Shown here: piece by piece, positions 24,336-49,669 of the stretch
Layout: each line of letters begins with the position of its first letter
How positions within the stretch are numbered: position 1 is the stretch's first letter
DNA from: Lepisosteus oculatus
Lineage: Eukaryota > Chordata > Actinopteri > Semionotiformes > Lepisosteidae
Reading direction: 5' to 3'
Assembly: GCF_040954835.1 (NCBI RefSeq)
Contig: NC_090703.1
Span: 13,263,001-13,327,000 of the forward strand
DNA length: 64,000 nucleotides
Notes under the pieces: generated by a model
The model's database searches: none
What the model saw: only the letters and a program-made list of their open reading frames with translations
What the model was told of the DNA's origin: nothing
Translations under genes and position numbers: made by a program

Positions 24336-27300
24336 GCTTGTCAGACGTACTTGAATACTTTTGAAATTGGATGATATTTCGATGTCAAACCATTAAAAAC
24401 TATAATTGCTTTTTTGTGTTTACAAAAAGAGCTGCTGCAAAGACCATTTCATAGTTTAAAAATACAGACTAAGATAATTGAAAGTTTTGAAATATTCCCT
24501 TTCTCTAACCGACAACGTTAACCGTCTCACTCGAGTTGATTTGTACCTCCATCAGAAATGAAAATTGCTCCCAGATTTCACTACAATACTTTGCTGACAC
24601 AACCACACATATATACATTGACTACTTTTAATTTTAGTGGAATAAAACACCAATCAATTTTTCCCATTCTCAAGCCTCTACAGTTACCACCACTAGCAGT
24701 TAAAGTATGTTGTATTTTCCATGCTACTAAATCCCATATACTGTATATTTTGGGGGGAATTACTTCGAGTGTATGTAAATGAGGGAATCAAAAGGCTCTG
24801 ACAGATTCACAGGATAGTCTAGCCAAGATTATACAATTTCACAATGAGTATTGTATTTAATGATGCTAAGTATAGTGAAGATTTATGCCATGCTCTACAG
24901 AAAATTAAAAATAAAGAACTGTTACAAATGCTTTTAAAAAACTGTTAAAATGAAACTACTGCAGATCTCTTACAAAACGCTTGCTAAACAAAAAGACAAG
25001 CTTAATTAGTAAACTTAATTTAATATCTGCTATTGTTGTCAACTTACATCTCCTCCTAGTAATTTGAATGAATTTTGTAAAGTTGTGTTGAAATTTAGGT
25101 GCTTCACATTTAGGAAACAGACTGATTTCTGGTTCCATTTGTAATTCAAGCAGTGTATTATTTCTCTGCCTATAATTTAATTTTATTGAACACATTAGTA
25201 TGTACCTTTAGATTAAAGTGATATTCACATTTGTCCTTACATTACTGTGCTTACATTAAATTACTAGTTTATTGTATGAAATAAAGTAAAATATGAATTT
25301 ACCAAGTTTTCTTCACTAAACACAGGATTTGTAGAACTTAGTTCAGCAGCACAGTTACTGTAGTCTTCCTAGTCATTGATTTTGAGTGCTATAGCCAGGA
25401 ATCTAGCCTGCCATTGTCTCGCTGTAGAAGTCACCATTGAAGAATGTATATTTTCTTTCTAAGAGTGTATTCAAAAGTATTAGTCAGAAGGTAAGAGTGT
25501 ATATCAATGTTAAGCAGCTAATAATATAGAAAATGGTAGTAAGAATGTTTTCTAATCCATAAGCTGTCTTCCAGGAGCATACAATCTGTTTGTATACATG
25601 TATTATTTTCCACTACTGCTACATAGAATGGATCCTGCTATGCTGTTTCAGAGAAGCTGAGTTTTTTAGAATCATTTATACTCATTTATACATCATTTAG
25701 TACACATTCCACAGCTGTTATAAAGCACACAATTAGATGTAGATACAGGGGTTCTGCTTTTATTAGCCTGGCTGTTCCTATGTCATATGATACTGGGTAA
25801 TACAGTACATGCAGTTCACACTGGTTTAATATAATGTATTTTATTACAGTTTTTGTGTTAAGATCTATATTTGTTATGTCTAGGTTTGGTGCTGCTACAT
25901 TAATTCTTGTTCTAGAATTCTAAACTTTGTTTAAACTTTGTATGTTTTTGGTTTCAGAAGGCAAGATAAACCTGTATTTCTGATTATTTCTATTTCTTTA
26001 CACATTTGATAAAATACTTTAGCATGGGATTTTAGGATCAAGGAGGAGCACTTAGCATTAAGAGAGTTCAATGTGTTAACCAGCATAATCAAGGTTCCAT
26101 TTTTTGTGATTAAACCCAATTTTACAACAGCCTTTCTATCACCAATTTTAAGCTAAGCACCTATTACAGTATTTGATCATCTAAAATCTTTTAAATTAGC
26201 TGTTATACCTGTATGACATGTACAGAACTTCATGCTGTTGAAGTTGTACTACATGCTCTTTTTGATGAAAATGTTCCCCTTATTATTATATCATCCTTTG
26301 AAAATGTGTGTACAGCACATTTATCCTTCTTTAAGTTTTCTAGTGTCCTGTACCTACCTGTACATGACATGTTACTGTTTACTTCCTAAATGCTTTTATT
26401 GATTTCTTAAATTGAAAGAAAATCTTCTCTGTCATTGAGTTCTGGACAGTACTTGATATATGCTTAAAACATTGACGTATCCATGTTGCTCTGACAGAGG
26501 AAAAGTGTTCAGCCCCTGATTGCTAGTGAAAATACTTTTCAGGAAATTACGGGAGAAATATTTATTTTCGTTTACGATCTGAATTAACAGCTGTACTGTT
26601 TATTCCCTCGCCAAAAACTGGTGGCAAGTGTTATTGTCAAGTGAAGTTATCGTCTCATTTGGCTTCCATGAAAACAAAGAGGTGCAAGAGAACAAATCCT
26701 GCCCTTTATGGTCTGGTCTGTGGCACCATGAAAGATATTAGCCCATCATAGAAGATGTACAGTATGTTTGTAGCTGTGTCAGTAGCATGCAGATGAAGAA
26801 TACCTGTTTTTGCTCTGCTGGTTAGCTTTGTTGTGAAGGGCAGAATGTGAGGCGTGAGTCTGGGCTGTCTCAGAGGGGCCCTACTGGAGCACAGCCCAGG
26901 CCTGGGTTCCAGATGGCCATGACAGGGTAAGGCTTCGACGACAGGCCTGAACTGGCTGTTTGGCTGGAGGTCTCTGGCAACACTGTCAGGGTTAGAGAAG
27001 AATCTAATTAAGCCACCGTGTCATGAGAGGTAGTAGGAATCACATCATCACCTCTAAACTACGACTAACAGCTTGACCATCTTTTGCCTACAAGCAGAAC
27101 AGTGCATTTAGCAGGTCTCTTTAAGTAGCTGAATAAAAACAATAAATGCAAAAGCTAGCACTGCCAAAGATATGGGCAATTCACTAGGGTGCCCTTTTTA
27201 TGATTCATCTTATGCTAATGTTTTAACAATATGCTGTGCCACAACAGCTGTATGGTGTTCTGCATCAATCTTGCATTATAATGCTCAGCTAAATATTTTT

Positions 27301-30300
27301 AACAGGAGTTCATTTAAGTATTGCATTTTCAGCTGGTGAAGTGTTTCACTTCCTGCGTTACTGACAAAAAGCTCATTTTCACTGGGACTTGTTTAATCTA
27401 AAGTGTCATTTAAACATTTTTGTTTTCATGGTCTGCTGAATGCAATGTTGTTGTCTTTTCTAAAATCCTAGAGAAAATGACATGGCATAATGCATACAGT
27501 ATCTCAATTTAATTTCACACCTCTCAATAAAGGGACTGAAGCTCTGAATATTCTTGTCAGTCCAACTCTATTAAATACTATTAAATTCCCATCCAAGGCA
27601 TTCCTAGTAAAGGCACCGATTTCCTGAAGGCTTTTTACGGCCATGTTGGTAATCTATGTGTTTGTAAAGCTCTGATAGGAACTGCTTTCCTGATTGATTC
27701 TAGCTTTTGGCCACGAGATGGACGATGGAGTTGGGAGTCCCCAGCTAAATGGTTGCAATGGTTTTATCCTCCCTGCAATGTTACCCACCTGACATTAACC
27801 AGGATGAGCAAGAGCACTTAAATCAAGCAGGAACAGTCATTGTGAACAGTCAGTTCGTCTCTCAACCCCCTGGGGAATTTGGCATAGGACAACAACCTTA
27901 AAGGAATGCACCTGGAACCTAAGCCTAAAACAGGCCTCTGTCACATTTAATCTCTTCTCCTTGTACAGCGCTGTGACCTGGGACTGTTTGTCACTGTTGG
28001 AATCTAACAAACTTTGCACAGGCTGGACAGGGTAATAGGGACTTCACTGTGCCATGAGAATCTTTCTTTTGTGCTGGGTGTGTATTTGAATATTGATCAC
28101 TTCAGCCTTCTTATCTCAAATTGTGCAAGCCTGGCAGGAATTTATTTTTTTCATGAAGGTTTTGAGGCTTACAGGAAGCCAGAATCTTAAGCATTTGCAC
28201 ACTCATTAAGCCTGTAATAAATTGTAAGCATTTTTAAATAAATAAATGTAACTCCCTGCCCCTTTCCTGTCCATGTTGGTGAAGCCTATTTTCTTCTTAG
28301 ACTTTGAATAAAGGTCTAATTTGCATATTGTTAAACAGTCACTGTACTTTCTGCCTAGGGTATTGCCTTGGTGCTGAATACTGTTAATATCTAACACCTG
28401 TAAAATATCCAGGGTTATTCAAATATTAGACCATGCAAACTGTTAAATTTAAACCACTTTAAAATCCCTCTCTTGTAAAATTCATCCCAACAAGTTGAGT
28501 TTTCTTATTGTTTTACTCGACTTAGTGAGAGGAGTACAACAGGATTTCCACTGTACCTTACTTCTGTACTATTGAGTGCAAGGTGTATGATGATCATATC
28601 TGCTTAATTTGAATAGTTTTCATGTGAAGTGCTAATCAATGAAAAGCTTGTAGAATTTCAGTATGTTCCAAAAATAGAAATCTCAGGTTCACAAAAAAGT
28701 GTGAATTATAAAAATTTCTCCTAAGCCTGAATGGAGTCAAAGTTTAATTCTAGTCTTTCATGTTTCACGTTTTAGACATTCTGATAATAAGAACATAGTA
28801 GTATGTTAGTATTGATATACCATATACTGTATATATGAGAAGATGTTAGTATTTTAAATGTTCAGAAACATCCAACATAAAGCCAGATGCCAAGTGTTCA
28901 TTAGCCTAAATTATGGATTTCTCAGATGTCAGATGTCTCAGATTTCAAAATTTAGATTCTTTCCCCTAGGTCCCTAGTCCAGTCCTCTCAGAGGGACCTG
29001 TCTTAAGAGTGTATTATTGATTTTTGTGTCCTGTGATTTTTTTAGAAGTTTTTTTAAACCTTAATCATTGATGTTAGCAGAACAAACAGTGGATCTTAAA
29101 TGAAGAAATTTATAGAGGAGTCTGTTGTTGAATTACTTGACCACATATTGTGGCTGTGTTACCATTACCTGCAGACAGTATGTCACTTGTGTATGAACAC
29201 TTACTTGCTCATCCACAAGTGACATTTTATTGTGTAAAATATGACCCTCAAATATGAGAACGCTGCTTTTTGCCAAGATGGTGCTTTTGCTGTGTTTCCA
29301 AAGTAGCCGAGGCTTCTAGCGCATGGCCCTACAACAATGAAATAACTCCCTTTTGCCATATGGTGTGCATTGATCAGCCATTCGCAACGATGAAATGATT
29401 GAAATGAGATGAAAACTCATTTTCCGATTTTAAGATTAAATTGTCCTAATCTTGAGACTGTGAAATGTGCAGTATTAATTCTTGGTTGATGGTTGGTTTA
29501 CTTGTCAGGAAGCCCTTTTAATTATTTGCTGATACATACTGTCTAGCACATTAATGAAATTTGGAAAATGAAATGACGGAGCAAAACGCGGTCTTTCCCA
29601 TTCACTAAGAAATTCCAGATTATTGGCTTTTTCACTCCTGTGATTTTTGATTTGGTGCCAGTGTCTCTGGAGCCAACATCAGAAGTTGCAAGATAAATGT
29701 ATCGTGCCACATTTGCACTTCAGGTGGGACTAATGGGACTGGACCAATCTGTCACACTCTTTAGAGGGACTTGAGCTTCAGTTATCCCTTCCAATGACCC
29801 TGCTGTCTGATTTTGGTCAATGATAAGCAGCCTGTATCTCACTGGCCATATCAGGCCCCTGTAGGGCCTCTTATAAAGGATTATAAAATAAGAACAAAAT
29901 ATGCACTTCAAATAATTCTGGAGATGCTTTTAAAAAGGTTCACTCATACTGTATTAAGGAGTGAACAGAATGTGAATGTTCATTGTTTTAGCAGGTTCCA
30001 GTGAAATACTTTTTTGGCAAAGGGGGGGGAGGGGACATTGGTTGTGTCATTGTCATTATGGCAACTTTAGGGTCAAGGTCTACAAGAGTTGCCCATCACT
30101 GACCTGTTATTAGATACTCTCCTGGAGCACAAATGTCTCAGACACAAGTATTGAACTGTTTTTTTTATTTCTATAATTATGAAATCATGAAATTGAGGAT
30201 GGAGGATATGGATAAGTGGCATGCAAAGCAAACACCTGAAATGGGTGTTGTACGGCATTTTTTTTCTTTTGATTGTTGCAGTTTCTTGCTTTTTTTTAAA

Positions 30301-30345
30301 ATGGTTGAATTTAGTTGTTGCTTTCTAAGTGCAAAATAATCTTTA
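24336..30345 (+). other. Probable FRMD6 intron 1, middle part, no exon seen
   Basis: AT-rich sequence with many TACTGTA/TACAGTA heptamers. A GC-richer patch at about 26850-27060 (GGGCC and CCAGG tracts and a TCTAATTAAGCC site) stands out slightly and might be regulatory. No coding frame is convincing. Confidence 0.4.
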
Positions 30346-30815
30346 TAAAATGCAATGACCCATCACAGTTTAATGTTTTAAAGATTTAGAAGGGAGGACA
30401 AATTCCCTTCAAGGCCTGTTTTTTAAGTTGTTTAAATGTTGGATATGAGGTTATTCAGTGAAAGTATAAGCGAATATTAAATGGCTTTGAATGATGTTAA
30501 ATAGTTAAATGTTAACCTCCACGAGCCTTTCGTATGTGTAAGTATGTATAATGTGTACAAGCAACACACCATGTGCTTGTGAGCCCTAATATCTAATGTG
30601 CTTTTTTAAAAAAGATTTCTCTAGTATCAAACTGTGGATACAGTTGCAAAGCCTTTACCCAAGCACTTCTGTTACATTTGAGACATTCAAGTGTCAGTCA
30701 AAAACTGTGTTCTGCAGGTTGAGCAAAATCTGAAATTGTTGTTTGGTTCCGTTACAAAAATAAGGCAGATAAACATTTTTTGGTGTGGTTTCCTTTTGCT
30801 AGCCTGTTGCTATTT
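30346..30815. repeat. Copy A of a duplicated intronic non-coding block
   Basis: This block aligns collinearly with copy B at about 32388-32905. Anchors include TCACAGTTTAAT, AATTCCCTTCAAGGCCTGTT, TTTGAATGATGTTAAATAGT, ATGTTAACCTCCACGAGCCT, ATCTGAAATTGTTGTT and GCTAGCCTG. Similarity is clearly above chance but much diverged, with several indels. It does not look like any transposon family I know. It may be an old local duplication of a regulatory element or two copies of an unrecognised repeat. Confidence 0.75.
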
Positions 30816-32387
30816 TTTCACTATGGTGAAAGAGTTGTTCTACCAATCAGGTTCCAAAAACCCACAACTCTAGGCTGAACAAGTAAAAGGCTGCTTTGTG
30901 CCGGGTGCTCATTGAAATCAAGTGTGTGATTAAGAGCCTCTAACACTCTGAAAGGTGCTTGTTATCTTTGAAGTGCTCCTCCGGCGCCCATAGAATCAAA
31001 TTGATTAAACAGCTCAGTACAACGACTTTTCTGAATGTGCTTTACATCAGAAGGTATTAGAAGGTACAAGGTATTGGCATAGGGCTATACTGGAGAAATG
31101 TTTTGGATAAAATTTGTTTAAAAAGCTGTATATTGTTAAAATTGATTTACATATAAATCTACATATTTACATCTAAAAAGATGTAGCAGTGTCATGAAAT
31201 ACAGTATTTGTATAGGTTGAAAGCAAATGTTTTATAATGAAATCTTCTGTGACACCTAAAATAACAGTAAATGAGACAAAAAACATTTTTTAATGCGTAA
31301 GAAAAAGCAGTGTTTGGTAATATTTCAGTCCAAATGTAGAATATGTAGTAGAGAATATATGTAAGAGATATATTGGTTTTGGGGGGATCAGAAACAATCT
31401 TCTGAACACAGAAGAGCAGTATAAATACAGCAATCACTTCCTTGATTTATCTGTCAGAGGAGGATGTTGAATTAACATTTAGTCTTTCAACAGGCAGTGA
31501 GTTATGAGTGTCAAATTGATATTCAAGAACCTATGCCCAACTCTACCTGCATTTGAGCTTATACTTGATATATATTTGAATCTGAATATATCTATACATG
31601 GTTTAAATTATAGTGATGATGCATATGGAAGACGCATATCTAATCTTATTTCTCCATCGACTTTTTAAAAGTGAAAAGGGTAGGTATTGGAATAGGTACA
31701 GGCATAGGTACAGGAAATGCCTCACTTTCTGGCCCTGCAGCCCGCGGGTGTTGATGGCTTTGTTTTAAAGACGCCCTTGTGAACATGAGAGTTTAAAAAA
31801 ATCCCCACCTGAGATTGATTAACACTTTGTAAGGTATCAACGTGAAGTTTTGCATTTTAAAAAAAGCTCAGTAGTTGTTTTTTTTGTTTTGCCCTCCCGA
31901 TTTGAAATAGCCAATAATGTTTATTCTCAGCTCACCTACGAACCCTGTGAGCGCACACGGGAGAAGAGGAAGTTTAAACGGACTGCTAGTCCATGCTCTT
32001 TAAGGAGTGGCTCGGTAAAAAGACTGAGTCTTGCAGTCACCCTCGTAATTGAGATATTCATTTGTATTCTAAATAACTTTATTAAGATTCATTCAGTGCT
32101 GTTGCTTTAAATTAATTTGATAGTATTTTGTATACACTATACAACAGCAGTCAATAGCTGTTATGAATCATTTTTATCCTTAGTAATTGAATGCTAGTTT
32201 AATTATTGCTTGTTTTGGTAGATTATAGAATTGTGATCTATCAGCACTAAACTGTGTTCAACAGAGCTTATTTGCCTTTTATCTTTATACATGACAATGC
32301 ACTCTGTTGGAGTGTCCTGTCGCATAAAATAACTTTTCACATATCTTTAATCTAAGCATTGTTTTCCAAAGGCAATGTAAACTTGGT
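30816..32387 (+). other. Intronic sequence between the two duplicated blocks
   Basis: No exon or known repeat was seen. Around 30880-31020 the sequence is less AT-rich and looks structured (CCGGCGCCC near 30982), so part of it may belong to the same regulatory neighbourhood as the flanking duplicated blocks. Confidence 0.4.
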
Positions 32388-32905
32388 AAAGAAAATCAAT
32401 GATCTGTCACAGTTTAATTTTTTATTGCTTTAGGAGGGATGAATTTCCCTCAAGACCTGTTATTTAAATTGTAATACTCTACATTTTGGAAATTAATTGT
32501 TATTCTACAAATCTGTAAGCAAAAGCTAAAATTCTTTGAATGATGTTGAATAGTCTGAATGTTAACCTCTATGAGCCTTTTTTGAGCATATTTACTGTAT
32601 TGATAATACACTGTGTGCTTGTTAAAGCAAGTTAGATATCAGTGCTAATGCTTTTTATATTTTATAAATTCTTTTGTGATTTTCAAACACCTCATACAGT
32701 AGCAAAACCTTTTCCCACATACTGTTCACTTCCTAACGAGCTTCATGAGATTTTGTTGTAAAGTAATTCAGGTATCATTGAAACAGCATACTCTACATAA
32801 TGTGTAAGATCTGAAATTATTGTTCTATTTTGTTACAGAAATAACAAAGTAAAAAAAGTAAACAAATTGTGATGATGTTTGTTTCTCCAAGCCTGCTAGC
32901 AAAAT
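32388..32905. repeat. Copy B of the duplicated intronic non-coding block
   Basis: It is the partner of the block at 30346-30815, about 2.04-2.09 kb downstream and in the same orientation. Matching anchors are TCACAGTTTAAT, AATTTCCCTCAAGACCTGTT, TTTGAATGATGTTGAATAGT, ATGTTAACCTCTATGAGCCT, ATCTGAAATTATTGTT and AAGCCTGCTAGC. The same order and orientation over about 500 bases support common descent. Confidence 0.75.
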
Positions 32906-34395
32906 GCAATCTTAAACCTTATTTTGTGTAATTATTTGCTGTATATTTCAAATTTATACACAGTATGTATAAAATGTTTCAATACTGTAACCTGTTCTGG
33001 CAACAGTGTCATGGTAATTATAACATTTAATAATTCACTCAATTCTTCAAAACGATAACTGGAATTCCTGAAACTGAAATTTAGGTTTCTGACAATCAAA
33101 TGAGAGTGGCACCACTCTTACTCCTGCTGGGCACTAGCAGAAATTGTACAGACCTGGTGCTTACCTCTTCAGCTCTTCTCTATAGTGTAATGCTTTTTTC
33201 TAGGTTCCTGTTGCAGTGACAGCAGACCCAGGCAGACTGGGCTATTTATAAAACTGGCAGTCCCCACTGCCAACTAGCACTGTGCCCTGGAAATCCCTTA
33301 AATATTTCATTGTCCATTTCCGATCCTTTTTTTTTCCTGTGAAGGGCAGAACAGAGCAGGGAAGGGCACAGCAAAATGGAGCCTCCTGGGTCAATTTAAA
33401 CGGATAGTCTGTTCCTCTCAGTTTGAGTTCTTGTGAGTCTGGAATAAAGTCAGCTGCCTGTAGTGGTTAATTGGCGGCTTTTTGGTCTAATGGGCCAAGG
33501 AAATAAACCTGTACTTAAGGTCCTGAGGATTGAAATCAAAGGCAGTTCAATCAGTTGAGCCCATTTCTGCAATGAAAGTAACTGGCATTTCAAATAGCAA
33601 AATAACAACCATAAAATAATTGTTGTTTCAGTCTCAAAGGCTTGCTTATTACTTTCATGTGGAAATTGGCAACAAGTAGTTATTCATATATTTTATACAA
33701 TTAAAGTACATACGTACAAAATAAAGTTTCTTAACTCTGCGGTTATATTTTAGTTACCATGTATTTAAGGCAAATGGTATTTGATAAGCCAAGTAAATAG
33801 TAATTTTTGTAAATAGTAATTTTACACCATATTGTTTTATAATATATAACATTATTCATCTTAAAGAAAACTAAACTGCAAATGAACAATGTGAAAATGA
33901 ACAATTTAATGGGATTTTTTACATTATTACAAAAGGGAGTATTTCATTTCTGTGGATGATTATGAGGACTACTTCTCTTAATATCCACGTGGACCACATG
34001 TAAAGTAAATGTTTTCTTATAGCAGTGAGTTATAGCTTTCCACATGTATTTTAGAAGAATAAACTGAAGAAACCATAAATCAGCATTAATTGTTTCAAGG
34101 AGTGTATGTATATATTGTACTTTTGCGCTGTGTAATCAGTGTCTTCAGCATGCACTTGGACTTGTTTAAGCATCACAGCTCTCTTCTCATTGTAAAGTAT
34201 TGTAAAAAGTCTATTATGCAGCAAGAACTGTGTTGACTTGCTGTGTTGGCTGTACACTCAGCCACATAAGTTAGCAGTTAAAGAATACACATTCTGTTAA
34301 ATTCCCAGAGTCAGCTATAATGTGTTACAGCACTGATTCTGTTCAGTATTCATTTTTAATATCTTGAGTCCTGGGTTCTGTTCATGACCATGTCT
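32906..34395 (+). other. Intronic sequence, no exon seen
   Basis: Non-coding. The part at about 33090-33560 is less AT-rich and contains homeodomain-like TTAATTGG (near 33468) and purine-rich tracts, so it is a plausible regulatory element. The remainder is AT-rich with no recognisable repeat. Confidence 0.35.
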
Positions 34396-35100
34396 ATTTA
34401 GGCTTGTGTGCCGCCATTGTAAACACAGAGCAACAAGTATCCCTTCTCGCCCTGGTTTTTGGCTTGTAGTTTTCGAAATCCTGTTATCTTGCCCTGTTCT
34501 GGAGTTGCCAGGAGCATTTCAACCTGGTTGGAAACAAATTCTGGTCTTCTGAGCGTGTATGTTATTTTAGCTGCACTTTCAAAAGAGAAAAGCCCATCAC
34601 CGCTTCTTATTGTTAACTTCCCGGGTGCGTATTCAGGGATCGGAAACCGTGGAGCGGTGTGGGAATGTTCTCCAGCACAAGCTGGGATAGCTCGGCCGCA
34701 GGGCGGGCTGGGAATTCTGGGGAGGAGGCGCGCATGGGCACAGTGGGTCTGCGCCCTTGCACAAATCAAAAGGCTGTATTGTTGGAATGAGAAACAGATG
34801 CTGGTGTGGAATTCTCCTGACTGCAGCACTTTTTTTTTTTTTCCTGGCTTTGCTTTGCACTCTCTCTCAGTCTCAGCCATTTTCTCTCTCCCGGTTTCTC
34901 CGCCCTACAGCTTGCTTAGATCTGAAGGAATTCTGACTGGCTGGTCTCCCACTGCTGGCTCTGGGCTCTGACATGGTTGTGGTACACTGAAGCTGGCTAT
35001 GGGCTGGGAAAGCAATCTGATGAGGAGGAGAAGGGGGGAGGTGGGGTGGGCTTGCCTGGGCCTCTTCCGATCTTTCCCCAAAGTTTTTGTTTAAAAAAAA
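34396..35100 (+). promoter_or_regulatory. CpG-enriched patch: candidate alternative FRMD6 promoter
   Basis: Roughly 19 CpG and several GC-rich tracts (CTCGGCCGCAGGGCGGGC near 34690, GGAGGCGCGCATGG near 34721) are set in CpG-poor intron. A pyrimidine tract ending TCTCCGCCCTACAG at 34910 could be a splice acceptor or an initiator region. FRMD6 is transcribed from more than one promoter in mammals, so an internal promoter is plausible. No consensus donor stands out before 35100. Overlapping 160- and 170-codon frames on opposite strands have no recognisable domain and are most likely a by-product of the raised GC content. Confidence 0.3.
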
Positions 35101-37481
35101 ACTATTGTAACTAGCAATTTCAGTTTGCATTCCTTTGTTATGAGTTGTGCAGGTTTTGAGAGAATTTCGGTTGTTCCTACTGAAGATTTTGGCACGTTGA
35201 TAAACCTTCCTGGCTTAAGTTCCTTCTTATGAGGAAGAGATATGAGGAAGTATGTAGGTGTTACACCAGACATGCTTCCCGAGAAGGGGGAAGCACTGTA
35301 ATTTAACTCCTCTGCACTCTTCCTGATAATATACCTGGGAAGCTGCAGTATTTTTCCAGAAAGATAGAGTGTGACACTGTAGGAATTACTTATTTCTTGT
35401 TTTATTACATGATATCCGAGTTCTCCTCTTTGGGCACCAGTATCTAAAAAAAATAGTCTTTTAAAGAGAATGGCTTTGTTACTGGTCATTGCTGATCTCA
35501 GTTATTAATACCCCTTTATCTTCTGTCTTTAGAAACCCAACAAACCCAAAACTGTTAGAGAAGAGTGTGTGTGGAGAGCTGATCTTTAGAGGCCAAGTCT
35601 GTACTGTTTGCAAATCAGATCACTTGAGTTAAAAGTATAACTCTAACTATGTTTCTTTACAAAATTACTATAACTAGCAGCAATGGTGTTAGTTTCAGTT
35701 TGCAAGAAACTGTTCTCTTTTTAATTTCGGTAGGGAGAACATGAATTACATCTTTCTCATTAGAGGTCTAGGGAAAGTTAGTATTGTGTACAGAATAGAG
35801 CTGCTTCCTATGCTGTAACTTACTGTAATAGAAAATCTTTGATTTATAAAACTGCTTTTGCCATTTTTGACAAAAATGAAATACATTACACTTATTGTTG
35901 AGTGGGTACTTGAACGGTGTCTTGCGTCACGACTAGATATGACAGTCTGCTTTTAAAATCATTAAAGGATAACACTGAATGTCATGCTCTAAAAGGTAAA
36001 AATTACATAGAAATGCAAAAAATAAGACTTCCTTTATTAGCTGAGCTTCTGTGGCATTGACTGCATATTACAGTTGCATTCCTGCAATGGGTGTTTCACT
36101 GCTTTTAAAGCTTGTTTTTGTGACAGTTAGTGATATTAATGCTCTCCCTGTCATATTAAAATTAAAATTAATAAGGTGAATAAGGTGAAGTAAAATATAA
36201 TGGATAATTCATCTTTATTGCAATATGAAAGGGTATTGCAGTACTGCATTTAATTAAATAATAAAACATCTGTACTGAATCTTCAGAGTGGAAGGGAAGG
36301 CTTCAATTCGTTTCACCCCTAATTAACCCTTCCAGTAGATTTACAAGCTAATGAAGGGTATATGGCTAAGAAACAGTAGTGAAATACCTTACGCCTGTCA
36401 GTGTATGCCCCTGTTTTCATGATATTTATGAGATATATCTGCTTCTGTAAATGATTTCATCTGGTTATCAGTGTGATTATCATATGTCCTACTGTATCTT
36501 TCAGATTAGTCCTGTCATTGAGTCTGTATGATCCTAAGTATCAATCCTTATACATACAGTACTTATCACTTGAGAACAAACCTCCTTTCTGTGGCAAATA
36601 GTGTGTTACAAATGATGTATTGTGTTAAGAGTACACCTGAGAGGTCCTTGTCTTTCTGCATGTCCCTTTTGCTTTTATCTTTGTAATTCACCTTCTGGTT
36701 GGTTGGGACCCCGACACCAGCTGCAGTCCCTGTTCATGACGAGTGTAACACTACTTAGCCAGTCTCTTATTTTTAAAGGCAGAACTGGTCACTAAAGGGA
36801 AATCGATTTGAATTCTTTAACTTGCTGCTGTAGCTTGCAGTGCATTGACAAATGCCTGAATGTGTTTTAAAAAATTATGGTTACACAAAATGGAAAGTAC
36901 AGAATTGATTCCTAGGGCTCTGTCATTATTGATCTAACACAATAAAAAAGCATTTTGTATAATGTGCATTGTTGGTGCTGTTATTATTTCTCTGTTCATG
37001 GGCCATTAACAAAACAACTGTAATTTGAGGGAACCTTTTCACACACCACTGTTGGTCACCATTTTGGAGTACTATGGAGGTGCCTTTTGATAAAAACTTT
37101 GTAAGCGTAATTGTTTTACAAGGCACCATTAGGAGTGGGTGTGAAACCCAAAGTAATCTCTTTTAGCATTCCATTCTTTTCAACCACCTTTTGCTACTGT
37201 TCATTTGCGCCTCCAAGAGACCTCACTCTCGCATCTTCCCAGTCACAGTATCTTGCCCTCCTCTTTCACACCCTTTGGAAAACCTCAGTAGAATTGTGGC
37301 CATTGAATGTCTTATCCATGAAGTGGTTTCAATTAGCAGCTCCTCAAAGCTTTGTGTTCTTAGACAGCTGTTTCCGATTTAGGGTCTGCAGAGATGTAAA
37401 AAAGAAAACATCCGTGGTGACGAGCTTCCCTTCTTCCTCATTGTTGTTTTGGATCACTGACGCTCTCCATCTCTTTTCCAG
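35101..37481 (+). other. Last part of the intron before the first coding exon
   Basis: Non-coding sequence. It ends in a strong acceptor, a pyrimidine tract of CTCTCCATCTCTTTTCCAG with AG at 37480-37481. No other exon was seen. Confidence 0.6.
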
Positions 37482-48971
<11,490 letters not shown>

Positions 48972-49663
48972 CTGCGGAGAGATCACACCCTGAGCCCTGA
49001 GTGTGTGGAGGAAAGGAGCTGAGGAATAAAATGACCTTAACATCAGGAAGCGCAGAGAACCAGGACAGGTGTTGCACAGAAGAACAAAAATTCCATACCG
49101 GCATTTTTTCAAGGACTGACCTCCCATGTGAGGGAGATACTAATAAAATGGATCAAGACTCATTTATTAAGAGGTGTTTACCAAAAGCATGGATTAAAAA
49201 GGACATGAAGTGCTGGATGAACTTGTGCATAAGCATAAACTCTCCATGATATATTTTTGCTATTTTTAAAGAGACACACTCCTGTGCTTTGCTGGGTGAT
49301 GTGGAGCTTTGAAATGACTTTTTGTGGGAGATAATTTATGGATGGCTTAACTTATATAGAGCCTACATTGCAGATAAGAGTAAAACACAAGGAAAAGGGA
49401 ATGACTAGTGCTGTTTTGCTTGGTTATAAGACAGTTGTGAAGAATCCAGGAGGAAATGTTTCTCATCTGGACTCAAGTTAAGCCCAAACTCTTTCTTATG
49501 TAACCATGGAACAGCATGATAACTTTGGGATGTTTTACTTTTCTATATAGGAAAATGGTACTGCATTTAGGCCGACAGGTGAACTTTTGCTCAAAAGTCA
49601 AACCCTGAAGCTGCCTTCCTTGTCCCACTCTTCTCAGCTTGTATGGTGGGGCTACGATATCTA

Positions 49664-49669
49664 AATAAA
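49664..49669 (+). terminator. Proximal poly(A) signal AATAAA
   Basis: A canonical hexamer about 0.7 kb after the stop codon, in CTAAATAAATTC. A site here would give a short 3' UTR. Confidence 0.35.

Noticed and set aside
34398..34971. Open frames of 160 codons (minus) and 170 codons (plus) overlapping each other
   Set aside because: No domain or homology that I recognise, no splice or start support, and both are explained by locally raised GC content.
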